A stretch of DNA of 64,000 nucleotides from Motacilla alba alba (GCF_015832195.1 NC_052017.1:78927801-78991800); one strand, 5' to 3'. Shown: positions 47,833-60,639, counted from the first letter of the stretch. The notes: a model not told the origin generated them from the letters alone. Program-made: numbers and translations.

Positions 47833-50800
47833 TTTTAATAGGTGCTCCTTCTCTGATCATCCTAGCATCCAATTACTATTCTTGTTTCATGTTAACCTGG
47901 TTTTGAACACAGATATTCAGAATCATAGAGAATATACAAATTAAGGTCTTCTCTGTGTTTTTTCTAGTTATGATGTTATGTCTTCCTGTACTGGAGATGC
48001 TTTTTCTTACAGATCTTAGCATTATTTTTCCTGAGTTTTTGCTTGTAGTGATTCTTTAACAAAAAATATACTCAAATCTCTCTCGTTTTCTATAAGCTTC
48101 AACTAATGATGTATTTCTTTATAGTAGAACTCATTCCATTGCATACTGAAATTTTGCACTAAGAATCCTTATTTCTTTTCCTACTAGGAAGCAGGATCTA
48201 ATTATTCTTGCAGTATTATCTCATGCATCACAGCATCACCAATACCTGCACATTATCAGCATATGCACCATGCAAAATATTACTGAGTTCAACTGTACAT
48301 ATTTCAGAAAATTTAATTTGGTGTAAACTCATTAAGAAAATAAAAGAAAAAGTTCATTTATTGGAAACTGGGACCTTTGAGGATGAAATTTGTCTTAGAA
48401 ATTTTCAAGAGACAGTAGCTTCTGTTCCAAATTTTGATGTGTTCACATTAGCCAATAAATACACCCTGTCTTTTATTATGGTTTATGTTATTTTTTCATT
48501 ACTTTGACTGCTGTGAACAATTACAGGATGGAATTTTCTTCCAAGAGAATTTGTATTGCTACCATAGTTCACTGATACAGCATTATTAGTTTGGAAAAAT
48601 TGAAAAATTCTGGAAACTATTTTACATGAATAGGACATGCTTATGTCCTGGTTGGCAGATAGCCTCATTTTTCAGTAATTGCTAGATATAGGTTATTTAG
48701 ATACTTACCTGAACAGTTATGTTACAAGAAATCTTTTATAGTAATTCTGTGATTTTTTTTATTTTTCAAAGCCATGTCATTTTCAATTGTGTTTTGTCTG
48801 TCAACAGTCAAGAGTTATCAATAGGAACAGAGCTGCATTACTAAGAGAACTCTGGTTCTTAGAAAGTTGCGGTATTTCCTGATGCTCATAAGTGACTAAT
48901 GAAAGTGTCAGTTTGTATCAGGCTTAAAGAGATGTTTTTCAAGAAAGGATCACCACATTTCCTTAGATATTATGCCCACAGATGAGAACTCAGAGAGGAA
49001 ATCCAAAACATTGTACTTTCTGAAAATATTTGATTTCATTTCATATCTAGAAAAAATGGCCTAAGCTTCAAGTCTGTCTACATGATTTATAATGACAGTC
49101 TAGTGTCTAAGAAGTTCAACTTCAAATTCTCACAGTAGTTCTATTATTTTTTATTTCACGGTATACTTCTTAATCCAAGCATTCTTTAAAGCGATAGCTT
49201 TTTTCATTTTTTTTCTTTACTATAAAACCATTGTTTCAATCCCTTTGTAAAGCAGGTTTTAAATCTCAGAAGTCATAATGTAGAGAGAATTGAGATTGTT
49301 ATTTTATCTTTAGTCTGTAATACTGCGAGGTTTCTTTCTTTATTTCACCCTTGAATTTATTTTAAATGGAACATTAGTTCAATCACTGAGAGTTAGGAAT
49401 AGCTGCCTGTGAGGAAAATTAATAAAATTTTCTTGTTCCTTTGTCTTCAAAATCTCACTGCTTAGTGCAGAGAGAATGAAAAAATTTTTAATGATGGACA
49501 ACATCTTAGTTTACAATTACTATGCCTTGTAAACAGCACAATGCAAGGTTCATGATTATTTGGACATCACTGTTCTGTTGTATAATGAAATTTAGATTCT
49601 GTCAAAGCACTGTTAATGGTGATAAATAACAACACAGGAACTAGGAACTCTGAAAAAGACAGAGTTCACAATTTGTAAACTGCCCTAGAACTTAAGAGTT
49701 GCTTTTGACAAATTAGAAACACTAGCTAAACCCACAGGGCTGAAATTCTCAAATTGCAGTCTGGAGGATCACTCCTGGTCAAGAAATAAATTGTTGTTTG
49801 TATGCTAAATTGAATTAAGACTGAAAAATATCTTTAGGATGACGCAGAACTATTTCAAACCAAGCCACCCAAAGCATGAGAATGCTATTTTAGCAAAAGC
49901 ATCTCTTGTAACTTTTTAATCTTTTGGAATTAATGAAGTTTTGAAAAATTAGTCTGGCTATTATTATATTAGAGTAATGCAGCCTTTATTTTCACTTGGA
50001 TTCAGCATTTATTTATGAGCAAAATCACATCTATGTTGCTCACAAATCAATAACTTTAAGAACAATGTCCTTTTTGTGAGGAAATGTAGGGAGAAAATTT
50101 CCACTGGTTGACAGTTGTGCCCATAGTGAACTCCTGTACTGAACTGATCCATTAAACTTTTTATATTAGTATGCTTCCACCATTCCTCCAAGTGACATTA
50201 CAATGTGACCACAACAGTGCTGGTTCTGCCACAAGGAAAAAAGAAAATCTTATTCTGCACTTCTTATACCTTTCCTTTCTTATAGCAGTTTGAAAAATGG
50301 TACAGTTTAAAGTAGTAATAGTGTTGTAGCACTATAAGGATATAAAAGTTCACAATACAGTTTCTCCTCACAAACCTTGCTACAGTTTTTATTGAAACAA
50401 TTTTTTTTCCTGCAGATTAGTTTCCTGGTAGATTTCTTGGTCCTTCTCTCACAACATAGACTATACAGGCTAGATTTTTTGTGAAGACTACATAGTGGGT
50501 GGAAAATCCACTTGCTGCGGAAGCACACTGATCAGATATTTCGACTTTGGTCAATATATTTCACTATACCCAGAAACCCCACCTGTGAACCAGTCCGGCT
50601 TGTTCTTGAAACAGTGAACAGGAAGGTTAGCAAAAAATGATATATCTGTGCATTTTGGACTGGTTCTGACACAAGTTAATTTAGATCAGCAGAAGGTCTG
50701 TCATGGCTGCTTTAATAACCAGATAATTGCCTTTTTATTTCACAGTAAAAAGATATTTGCCTTTTTACTTCACTTTACAGTTTCACTATGTCCAACTGTG

Positions 50801-53582
50801 GATTTGTAGTTCTGTTTGCATGGCCATTCTAGGCTGAAATCTGCAAAAATGTGTAGCAGTGATATGTATGAAATGAGAGAGTAGTACATACAAGAAATAT
50901 AGAGGTATAGGCACAAACACATACACATAACTGTATATAATTATATACTAGCAGAAGAGTATAATTAGACATAAGTATATAGATACAGACTATAGATACA
51001 CACAGTGTGTCTAAGAAATATTGAATAGTGACATAAATAGTTTTAGATTTTGATAAAGATCAAGCTCCACATAAACAAAATACAGGTGAATTTCCATATT
51101 ACATATAAATTAAAACAGCCATACCAATATATGTAAGTATTTATGAATTTTTATTGAGGATGGGAGAGTTTGGAAAGGGGGAATTTTCAGATTAAATGGA
51201 AACATAACAAAATATTTAGCAGGTAGATTCAACATATTCATGTCAATGCTTAAAAGTAATGTCGCAAAGAGAATAGCAAAAGATACTGCTTGACTCTAGA
51301 GACAGAGGAGAAGATTTAGGGGTTTATCTTTCTAACAGGATTTTGAGAGCTTAGCACAGGCTCGCTTTTAGGTCTAATATAGAACCAGGTTTTCGTACAG
51401 AGGGATTTGAAAACAAACTTTATTTGATCTCTGTGAGGAGCTTAAAGAAGACTCTAAGACAAAGTAGTGGAGAGCTACCATTTATAGAATAAGAAATGCT
51501 TGAAGTGTCACTCTAATCACTGGCCAGGAGCTCTCTCCAAATGTCCATTCAGTCACAGTAACCCTCCTGGTTTTGTTTGATTTTCTCCTTGTAAGTCCAG
51601 TATTGCTTCAGAATGTTAGAAAAAACATGTTGAATCCAGCATGGTCAGTCCCACAGTGCTTCCACAGCTGATGTGTGGTGGTGATGGAGTAGCCACAAAC
51701 AGCATCAGGGAGACTGTGATTTCTTGGTGCAGGTGGGCCCTACAGTCCATGGATCCATCATTCCTCAGATCCCAGGCTGGGGTTCTGGCCATGTTGTGTA
51801 CCAGACATCCCACTGAAAATGGTAGCTGTATGTCCATGCTACCACAATGATGCTCTCTGATACACAGTGGAAAAAATTCCAGCTTTGCAAAGCTGAGCCC
51901 AGAAACTAATGCCCATTTCTTGTATAGGATGAGAAAAATGGGAAAATTACTGTTCTCTGCTATCTTCCTCTCTGAAAACAAAATCTCGGAAAAGAAACAA
52001 TTTGAATTCTCTTCATCTCTCAATATTATTAGTCTAGCATTTGCATCCACTTTCAAAGAAATCAGTTTCTTAAAAAGATAATGTAAGTTATTGTTACCAG
52101 TTCTTTATCTATCCAACACTGCATTATTGTAATGTTAAGTTTAACCTTTTTATCACTATAAGAGATCCTATATGTTATTTTCTCAAAGTTTAATGTGATG
52201 AAATACCCAGCAATTGCTCTTTCTAGGGGATGGATGTTACTAAGATAGTTTTCGGAAACAAAGTTTCAGTTTAAGAAAAAATTACATACTTTGTAGCACA
52301 GAAATGTATGTGATAGCACACAATTTCTCTTTCAACTATTTAGCTAGAATAGTTATATTCCTAATTTTAATTAAAAATATATGGTTTTGTATTCTATGTG
52401 TTTCTCTGTAGACAGGGTTAGACAGTGACAGGGTAAAGCAAGCTTCCAATTACCTTTCTCTGTTTGACAAACAGCTTTCTTAGCTCACAGTATTTTGTTT
52501 GAAAATAATACAGCTTTCAAAAGAAGAGCCTAACAGGACTTTTAGGCTGAGGCAATAACACAGTTTGAATGTAATCTTAAATGCAATCAGCATCTTTCTC
52601 TTTCTCTGAACAAGATGCAAATGTCTAAAATGTAGGCTGGCTTGACAGAACTCAGACAGCTGTATCGACATATCAATTATATGTTGTGATTTTCCAGTTA
52701 GTCCAATACAATTCAATAATATTCTTCATTTTTATTTGCTAGTAGCTTCAGAATGAAACTGGAGACATGATTTAATTTATAATAATGTATTTTTTTATGA
52801 GTTTATTTCTTAAATAATGGTTATAGGAAAAAGCATTTGCTATGCAATGAGAATCTGGCTGTTTATTAAAAGACTTGTCATCTGAGCACGATTGCAACAG
52901 TCAGGACGAAAACATTTAGGAATTAACATTATGGGGGCATGATTAAGTAATTTGGCAGCACATGCTCAGGATTAAAATGGATATGAGTCTGTGGTCAAAT
53001 ACAGGACTACAGTTTCACTGCTGAACTTGGATTTTTTTCCTGTTCAGGAGCTCTCATTTTTACCTGATTTTCTAAAAGGTGTACACTGTTACTGGAGATA
53101 AAGGAACAGTAGAAACCAGTGAAATAAGTAGACTTCTAAAGAAAGAAAAGTTCAAGCGGACATTTCCCAGAGTATTTCATACTCCCAGATGTGCCCTTCT
53201 GAACTTGGGGTCCAGAATCTCCCACAGCAGTGACATCCCACCACAGTGGTGGCTCTGTGGCCTGGAGGTGACAACCTTTCTCACAAAGCTTTCACAGGAT
53301 CCACACTTAGCTCATGCAGTTCATTCCCATTAGGGCATGCAAGTACGAAACAAATTTTTCAGAGGCAGATTAAAGGATTCAGTTGAAAACTGATTCCTTC
53401 AGAAAAGTCCACGTTTGGAAATACATACAAGTATAAATTCACTGAGTTTATTTGTGGTGTGTGCAGAGATGTGGGCTAAATGCACTGTGAAAACGTTGTA
53501 AACATGCTACAGATTATTCTATTACATATATTCCTACTGTTACTTAGGAATTTAGAATGATTTTATGGACTTTATTGCCTTT
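47833..53582. other. Mostly non-coding; one GC-richer open stretch
   Basis: No recognised transposon or gene. The region holds a repeated TTGCCTTTTTA phrase near 50727 and 50756. It also holds a GC-richer patch at about 51360-52060 carrying a 146-codon minus-strand open frame, listed separately. Confidence 0.5.
51616..52056 (-). other. 146-codon open frame, unassigned
   Basis: This is the longest open frame in the window that does not lie over a recognised repeat. It begins with ATG at 52054-52056 and stops at 51616. The middle contains several Cys and His residues (LCIREHHCGSMD, PFSVGCLVHN, MDCRAHLHQE), and the C-terminal part is Pro/Ser/Leu-rich. I recognise no domain, signal peptide or splice context. 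Downstream on the same strand an AATAAA lies antisense to 51419-51424 (ACTTTATTT), which could mark an old LTR or retroposed 3' end. With an assumed 40% GC and independent bases, a rough estimate is that about one such open frame would arise by chance in 64 kb, so coding status is doubtful. A decayed ERV or other repeat is the likeliest explanation. Confidence 0.12.
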
Positions 53583-53588
53583 ATGTTG
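53583..53588. repeat. Target-site duplication, left, of LTR copy 1
   Basis: ATGTTG here matches ATGTTG at 54327-54332 exactly. Six bases is the length left by class II (ERVK-type) integrases. Confidence 0.85.
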
Positions 53589-53733
53589 TGTCGAAGTCTC
53601 CAGCCTACCCAGGGATGCCAGTGTTGGAGTCTCCCCCTGGTCCGGGTGACTCCGAAAGGTGGAAAAGTCTCTGCTCCAATCTGTGCCTTCAAAGAAAGAC
53701 TCAGTAGTCTTCTGTTGTCCAGTCTCAAGGTTG

Positions 53734-53739
53734 TTTATT
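53734..53739 (-). promoter_or_regulatory. LTR polyadenylation signal, copy 1
   Basis: TTTATT on the plus strand is AATAAA on the LTR's own strand, about 145 bp from its 3' end. It occupies the same position as in copy 2. Confidence 0.7.
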
Positions 53740-54052
53740 GTATGTTATCTTAAAGATTTTTTTCTGGGCTGCTGTGGTCTGCTCAGCAGGTCAGCCAGAG
53801 GCACACTCTGCCCACTCTCTGCACACTCTCTCTCTCTCTTTCTGCCCGCCCCCGAGGCTGGTGCTATCTTTTACACTAAAAACTACGTGTACTATATTTA
53901 CAATTCTGTTCCAATAGCTATCACCTATGTTAGACAGTCAGCTTCTATTCTAAACCAATCTAAAAGTGCCAACATCACCCAAATCATGGAGGCTAGGAAG
54001 AAGAAGGAAGAAAGACAAGGCATGCCCTGATTCCTCCATCTTAGAACCTCAG

Positions 54053-54108
54053 ACCCCCATGTACAAAATCCAAACCCCACTGTACAGAGGTCAAAACCCC
54101 CATGTACA
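54053..54108 (-). repeat. Three ~21-bp direct repeats in LTR U3, copy 1
   Basis: ACCCCCATGTACA, ACCCCACTGTACA and ACCCCCATGTACA start at 54053, 54074 and 54096. The same triplet is present in copy 2 at about 60372-60426, so it predates both insertions. Repeats in U3 are often enhancer modules; that role is inferred. Confidence 0.8.
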
Positions 54109-54326
54109 GCACTCAGAAATTTTTCCCTTCACTTTGTGACTATCTCTACTATGCTACCTAAACCAAAACTTGTGTGGCTTGTAATTCTTCATACAGAGTT
54201 GGTAATTTGCTCCACGGGCTAAGATCAAAACCCCACATGTCTTTGGCTGCATGCCGGGGTCTCAGAGCCCCCTGCCAGTAGCTTGGGCCATCCAGGGCAC
54301 CCAGAGAGATGTCCTGGGTTCCAAAA

Positions 54327-54332
54327 ATGTTG
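54327..54332. repeat. Target-site duplication, right, of LTR copy 1
   Basis: ATGTTG, identical to 53583-53588. Confidence 0.85.
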
Positions 54333-57300
54333 CTCATTTTTTAATCAATAATGGTTTGGGGGATTGTAAATTCAAATGCGTGCTATAAATACTCTAAGCA
54401 AATCCTTCTGTCCTTTGGACTGATATTTCCACTATCTTCATTACATTTCCATGCTTCCTTTTGTGAGTTTTTTTTTTTTAAACATTTCAAATTTCAAAAA
54501 ACAGTTGCAGGACAAGTTCTTTGCAGGGAATGATAGGTCTGAGGTGCTGAATATGCAGTGGGGGATAATGAATAATTTGTGGACCTTATAATGTTTCTGT
54601 AAGCCAGCTGGTTCTCCCTTTTGCAGGTGGCCTAAAACTAATTAATCTCAAAAGATATCTTGATGAAAGAGGAGACAAAAAAGCCTTGCATGGCACCTTG
54701 ACTTTAAATACATCACTGCAGTGCTGCTTCTTTATTCCTGTGTATATAAAAATGTTGAGTAACTGAAGACATTCACTGTAGTTATAGATTAGTACACACC
54801 TGTGATCACAGATGCACTTATTTCTGCAGAAGTGAAAATTATTTTTGTTTATTATTGATTTGCTTCTGATGCATTCCTCAATAGGATGAAAATTAATTAA
54901 ACTGTTGTACATTGCTCCCCTAGATACAATATATTCACGACTAAAATTTTCTGAAATTTTATAACAGAAAACAAGAGCTATTGTGGTTTAAAGAAAAAAG
55001 AACTAATTTGTCCTTCAGTTAGATCATCTGGGCCAAGACAAATTAAGTAAAGTTTGCTTCTTACCTGCAACTATGTCTTCTGAAATAAGAACAAAGTTAG
55101 TATTTTGAAACATGTAAACCTAATGCACATTTTACTTACTGAAACATGCTCAGAAAGGATTTCATAGAAATGTACCATTCATACAAGACAAGGACATAGA
55201 GATGTTCTGTGACCACATCTCTACAATTTTCTAGTTTTGCCATTAGCTCTTTAAGCAATTAAAAAGTGAAATTTTTGTCTGTATATGGTGCTCAGCGTCC
55301 CTCATTCCACAAATGCAGCTATGCCAAATAAAGTCATCCCCAGTGAAGGTTATCATCCCCTGGCAACTTCACGATGAATGATTTTGTCCTGTGAGATGAG
55401 GCCATTATATTTAGATGTATTTCATCCACTTTAGACCAAGGAACGTGAGATGCACAATGATGTGCTCAAGGTTATGCACGAAAACAGGAATAAGCAAAAA
55501 ATTGAGTTTTCTAAGTTACTCCCAAAAGTTTTAAGTTTAGATGCATTTGGAAAATCGCACAAGGCATCCTATTTTCAAGCTTAGCTGTTTGAATGCATTT
55601 GCAATCTGTCCCTTATCACTGTGAAAAAAAAGTTGGTCCTGTAGCTCAACAATAGCTCATGCCACTCAAGATTCTGGAAATTGTGCCGCAAAGTAGAAGG
55701 TGTCCCATTCCATACAATTTCAACTGCTTGCAGAAAATAACAATACTGGAGAGAAAGGAAATAACCTGGAAGCTAAGAACCTGAGGGCTCACTGGGAAAA
55801 TGGACAGGTCTATTTAAAAATAGCAAGCACCATACATAGTTGGGAGTTTATGTTTACCAAAAACAAAAAAAAACAAAAACTGAATAGTTGCTGCAAATAA
55901 AGAGTGGATTGAAATCTCATATGCTTTAAAGTGAATTTGCATGATGTGAAACTATAAGTGGAAAAGAAAGATAAGAAATTGTCAGAGTATTTTTTTCTAT
56001 TGTGCATTTGCCGGCCTTTGATCTCAGATTTAAAATTTTTTTCCTCAGGGAGCAGAAGCAGTCTTACGTGATTTACAATTAAAAGTGCACAATGAATAAA
56101 AAATAGACAATATTTGATGAAAACTGTTTAGAAATTATCTACCATATGATTATTGTGGGTCCAAGCTCTTCAGTAAAGTCATTTTAGTAATAGACATATT
56201 TTCAAAAACTGGTGTGTCTTTTCTTTTGGTTGGTTAATAATTGAATAAAGGCCAAATTTTAATAACTTACTAACCGAAGGACCAATATCAGTTTGATCAA
56301 TTTTAAGAAAGCATTCCAGCATAGGTAGTCTTCTACTGTTCAGTTAAGAAGCTAAATTTAATAAAATGAACAAAATACGTATTTTTCACATATCCCAAGA
56401 CAAAAAATGCAAATAAACTGTCTAAATCAGCTGTATAGCTTTCATTTCTATATGCAATAGCGTGCATTGTAGATGTATACACATTTGTATACATAGTCAT
56501 GGAACAATATATCTATGAAACAAAAAGAAGCAGGCTGTATTTCATCATGCCATTTTTAATGTTCACGTCAGAGTTTTCGCTTTTGTGTTCTCTGCTCAGT
56601 TTATTGTGCTGTGGCTATCACATGCTAAAAATGTATAATTGGATTTTGCTTTTCATGTCTTTGCTGTTTCTGTGACATGAGAATCATCAAAGGAAGTAGT
56701 TCCCAGTTTGTCCTTCCTTATCTTCATCTTTTTTTTCCTGCTCTGGAATAATGAAATGTGAACCTCTCCAGAGCCTTTGGGCCAGAACAGAAGGTAATAG
56801 TTGGGTTTCCTACTGGTTTTGCTATTAGTTGCCTTCCTGCTGGAAGTCTTTAAAGCTTCTGAAGGCTTGCTCTCAGAGCTCATGAAACTGAGTCCTGAGT
56901 AATAATGCTAGCACTGTCCCTGAAATGCTTTTGTCTTTCAAGTCAGCTTCACTGGGAAGAGTATGCTTCCCGAGCTGCTGTAAATGCCTCTGGTAATCAT
57001 ACCTGTCACCTGTCTGGATTTAGGCCAGAACAATAAAACAAATGTGCATAAGTGCTAAGAGCAAATATGAAGCATGATTTTTGACTACAGGATATAAGAG
57101 CGAATTTTAAGTTTTTTTAGTGAGTTTAAGTTGGTTTTTTTTAGTGAGTTTGTTTTTTTTAGAGAGAATTTTAGGTTTTTAAAAAAAAATGCAGACTACT
57201 GCCTGGGAAGCCTCTGAACCTCTTCTGGAATACAGTAAATTTAGTGCTATGTAAAAGGCATATTTCAAGCCCAGACAATTATGAATCCTCAATACCAGAA

Positions 57301-59967
57301 AACATTCTGAACAGCACTGTTAGAATTTTAAATAAAGAGAATGCCAAAAAATACCCAAGTAAGAATGGATCCATTGCATAAAATGGATTTTGAGCTAGTT
57401 AATGACAATTGTAGTCTAATTCATTAAGACTGGGGCGATCCTGATAGGGAAATGTGGGGTAGCTCAGAGAATACGCTCCCTGAATGGCAGTGAGGGCAAT
57501 CAGGCTTCCGCTGGGGCAGGAGCTGCACATGGTTAGATGTGAAAGGTTAGGCAGATGTCTTAAAAACTTTGAAACTCACAGATACATCAGGTTTTAGAAG
57601 GTTTGTGTAGAGCTTAGGCAGGAGAAGCTATGGGTTCTTCTGACACATGGTGTTGGAGGTCAAGACTGATACAAGTTGAATGTACTTTTTATGTGTGTTG
57701 TGTTTTGATGTCAGAAAAGTGGAAAAGATGCTATAACAGCTGAAATAGAGTTAATCACATACACTTTGTAAGGGTATTTTGAATTTATCTAAAAGGATTT
57801 TTATCCTTTTGCTTTTCTTTTAGAAGATGACACTTTGATATGGGGGCATGGAGTTTATTTTATTGAATCACTTGATGTTCTGAAGTATTTTCACCTGAAA
57901 GATCCTTGTGGGTTCCTTCAAACTCAGAGTATTCTGTGGGTAAAGAGTAAAACATTTCAAAATTGGGGAAAAAAACCTTCTATTTTGCTATTAGACATGT
58001 TCTAAAACTTTAGGTATTTTCTTATTAAAAACTTGTCAATAGCAAGCATTGCAGTAAATAGAGGGCTTTCTCAAGGACCTGCCTTTACATAATTGGGTTT
58101 TAATTTCCTGTTCAAATTCTATTTATGTTTTAAAACTTTAAGAACTTCCATAGTAGAGTAGCATTGTGATGATTATTTTTCTCTTTTTAAAACAGTGATG
58201 TTTGGAGGCGAGGAACCTAACAGGATGACAACAGGTCAAGAAAGGTTATGGTGAGGGCAACCCTGACATCTTTCTGAAAAAGACAATGTGTCAAGTTATG
58301 TATAGCAGGGAGATTTCTATGACATGTGATTAATGTTGCTGCTGTGACCACTGCCTGCTTATTCAGCTTTCTCATTTACCTTGTATAGCTGGTGAATCAC
58401 AGCTGACTCTGAGAAAAATAAACTCCCTCATTAAACCGAGAAGCAGCTAAAATTTAAACTTTAATATTAGTAAAATCGTGTTTCTAGCAATATCAGATGT
58501 TTTGGTCAGAGACTCAGCTGCAATAAACAGGATAATAAATTAGTCCAAATACAAAATGGTGAACTATATTCTTTAATCCTCAGAGACTGATTATGCATAT
58601 TCAGATATGAATGAACTAATAGGTAAGAGTAATTTTTTTCATGTCTAGGTTGTTTTCCATTCCAAAAAGATGCTAAAGTTTCTGCAAAAGTTGTGAAAAA
58701 GTGACCAGTACACAATGGTGAAAACTGAAGGGTAACTGATTCCCACTGTTGAAAGCAAAATCAATATTCAGTGGAATCTGAGGATACTCTCCAATACTGC
58801 AGTCAAAAATGTGAAAGGGACAGCCACAGAGTTTTATGAATAGCAATAATTATACTCCTGTCTCAAGAGTTTAGATTTTTTAACTTTTAAAATTATATTT
58901 TTATGTCTGATGATACAGGAAATGGAATGGTGGTTTTTAATATATTCAGAAATCTAATACTAGGGGCGCAATCTTTTAAAATTATTTTGGTACATATGTG
59001 TTTTCAATTCTTTAGGATTTTACTCATCTAACTTGAAACTATTCTGCAAGTAATTTTTATGGCATCTCTATCTGAAAAACAGTAATTTTCTATGTCTTCT
59101 TAACATCTTAACATTTGTTTTAAAGCAGTGCAGAAATGTTGAGAGGTTCATATTTAAGATTTTATGGATGCATATATGCATTTAATTTTTATTAACAAAT
59201 TTGTAAGTTAATGGTCATTCTGTAGCAGTTTAGTTTAGGTCCAGACCAAGCTAATTAATTGGCTGATGATTAAACTGAACCTTCACTGTGGCTGCATGAA
59301 AGACAAAGTTTCTCAGAAAGAAAGTTTTATCCCTCTTATAATTTACTTAAATCAATACTTTTACAATAGAAGATGGTAAAAAGGAGATCCCATGAACACT
59401 TGCTAAGAATCATACACAAGTATAAGATTAATGCCAGGTGAATACAAGACATGACAGACCTGAGGAAGGAATCCCTAGTATTGTTAGTTTGTTTTCTTCA
59501 GGAAAGGATTTTCTAAATTCCTTGGTAAAACTGTCAGTTAGGAAACATGTGTTAGGGAAAGAGAAAATCTTAGAAAAGTATAGCCTAAGATCTGATAAGA
59601 CAGGGTATCTGATTAAGAGTGACTTCTAAATAAATCCTTGTTTCACTGATACTGAAAAAGAGGGAAGAAATTTGATTAATGGCCTTATAGAAGAATTTGG
59701 GTCTTATCATGGGATAAAAAGAAATAAAAAATTATTTACATCAAACTGGAATATGTCAAAGAACAGGAATTATTTTTTTTAGGCATGAATTTCACTGAAT
59801 TCAGACTTTCTATCACATAAAACAAATTGTTATTGCTATTATTATAACTTGGGATCATGAATATATAATGTATTTTATTTCTTTAGTGATCATGATGTAT
59901 AAAAATATTAGTATATGACTATTTCAACTTTTTCATTACTGGAGGTCACCTCTAATTCATGTATATA
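54333..59967. other. Non-coding interval between two solo LTRs
   Basis: There is no gag, pol or env-like open frame on either strand, so this 5.6 kb is ordinary host sequence and not proviral interior. An imperfect T-rich tandem (TTTTTTTAGTGAGTTT units) lies at 57111-57180 and ends in an A run. A GC-richer patch at about 57430-57560 is unassigned. Confidence 0.7.
57111..57189. repeat. Imperfect T-rich tandem repeat
   Basis: Units of the form GTTTTTTTAGTGAGTTT recur three to four times with variation and end in a T5A9 junction. Confidence 0.75.
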
Positions 59968-59973
59968 AGTGTT
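59968..59973. repeat. Target-site duplication, left, of LTR copy 2
   Basis: AGTGTT, identical to 60640-60645. Confidence 0.88.
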
Positions 59974-60086
59974 TGTGGGGTTTCACCCCCGGATTGGGAT
60001 GACCCCAAAAGATGGAAAAGTCCCTCCTCCAACCCGTGCCTTCGAAGAAAGACTCAGTAGTCTTCTGTTGTCTGTTCTCAAGGTAG

Positions 60087-60092
60087 TTTATT
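60087..60092 (-). promoter_or_regulatory. LTR polyadenylation signal, copy 2
   Basis: TTTATT on the plus strand reads AATAAA on the LTR strand, about 100 bp downstream of the TATA motif. Confidence 0.75.
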
Positions 60093-60187
60093 GTTGGTTA
60101 TCTAAAAGATTCTTCTCCCTGAACTGCTGTGGCCCGTTCAGCAGCTCAGACAAAGGCACACTGCCCTCCCAGGGGGCTGGTGCTATC

Positions 60188-60194
60188 TTTTATA
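60188..60194 (-). promoter_or_regulatory. LTR TATA box, copy 2
   Basis: TTTTATA on the plus strand is TATAAAA on the LTR strand. The matching position in copy 1 reads TTTTACA, so that copy has lost the motif. Confidence 0.65.
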
Positions 60195-60371
60195 TCATAT
60201 ATTACGTACTACATGTTTATGCTTTTTCTCCAATACCTACTATCTATATTGAACAGTGACTTTCTACTCTAAACCAATCTGTGAGTGCCAACATCACCAA
60301 AGACATGGAGGTTAGGAAGGAGAAAGAAAGAGGACAGGGCACACCCAAATCCCTCCATCTTAGAACTCCTG

Positions 60372-60426
60372 ACCCCCATGTACAAAACTTGGACCCCTGC
60401 GTACAAGGCTTAAAACCCCCCTGTAC
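60372..60426 (-). repeat. Three ~21-bp direct repeats in LTR U3, copy 2
   Basis: ACCCCCATGTACA, ACCCCTGCGTACA and ACCCCCCTGTACA recur at a spacing of about 21 to 22 bp, as in copy 1. Confidence 0.8.
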
Positions 60427-60639
60427 AGCACTCAGAAATCCTACCCTTTACTTCGTGACTACTTCTACTATAATATCTAAACTTTTGTGACTTCTTTTTC
60501 TTCCTGCAAAGTTGGTAAACTGTTCCATGGGTCAGATTCAAAGCCACAGGGGTCTCTGGCTGCATGCCAGGGTCTCAGATGCTTTTGACCTGGGTCTGGA
60601 ACGTCCGAGAATGTCTGTGGGATATTCTGAGTTCCGACA

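Larger units (their letters stand above)
53589..54326 (-). mobile_element. Solo LTR, ERVK-like, copy 1
   Basis: A 738-bp element, TGTCGAAG to TTCCAAAA on the plus strand (the final CA has mutated to AA), lies between exact 6-bp duplications ATGTTG. It shares most of its length with the LTR at 59974-60639, for example AAAGAAAGACTCAGTAGTCT near 53690, CTAAACCAATCT near 53950, TGCCAACATCACC near 53967, GTACAGCACTCAGAAAT near 54104 and GGCTGCATGCC near 54246. AATAAA on the minus strand (53734-53739) sets the orientation as minus, with U5 at the left. Compared with copy 2 it has an extra 33-bp start (53589-53621), a near-copy of the following 33 bp, and an expanded CT run at 53825-53843. No retroviral genes are attached. 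Confidence 0.88.
59974..60639 (-). mobile_element. Solo LTR, ERVK-like, copy 2
   Basis: A 666-bp element, TGTGGGGT to CCGACA on the plus strand, has canonical TG...CA ends and exact 6-bp target-site duplications AGTGTT. On its own (minus) strand a TATAAAA motif at 60188-60194 is followed about 100 bp later by AATAAA at 60087-60092, the promoter and polyadenylation order of a retroviral LTR. That puts U3 at the right, roughly 440 bp long, and U5 at the left. It is the same family as 53589-54326. The intact ends and TATA box suggest it is better preserved than copy 1. No internal genes are attached, so it is a solo LTR. Confidence 0.92.
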
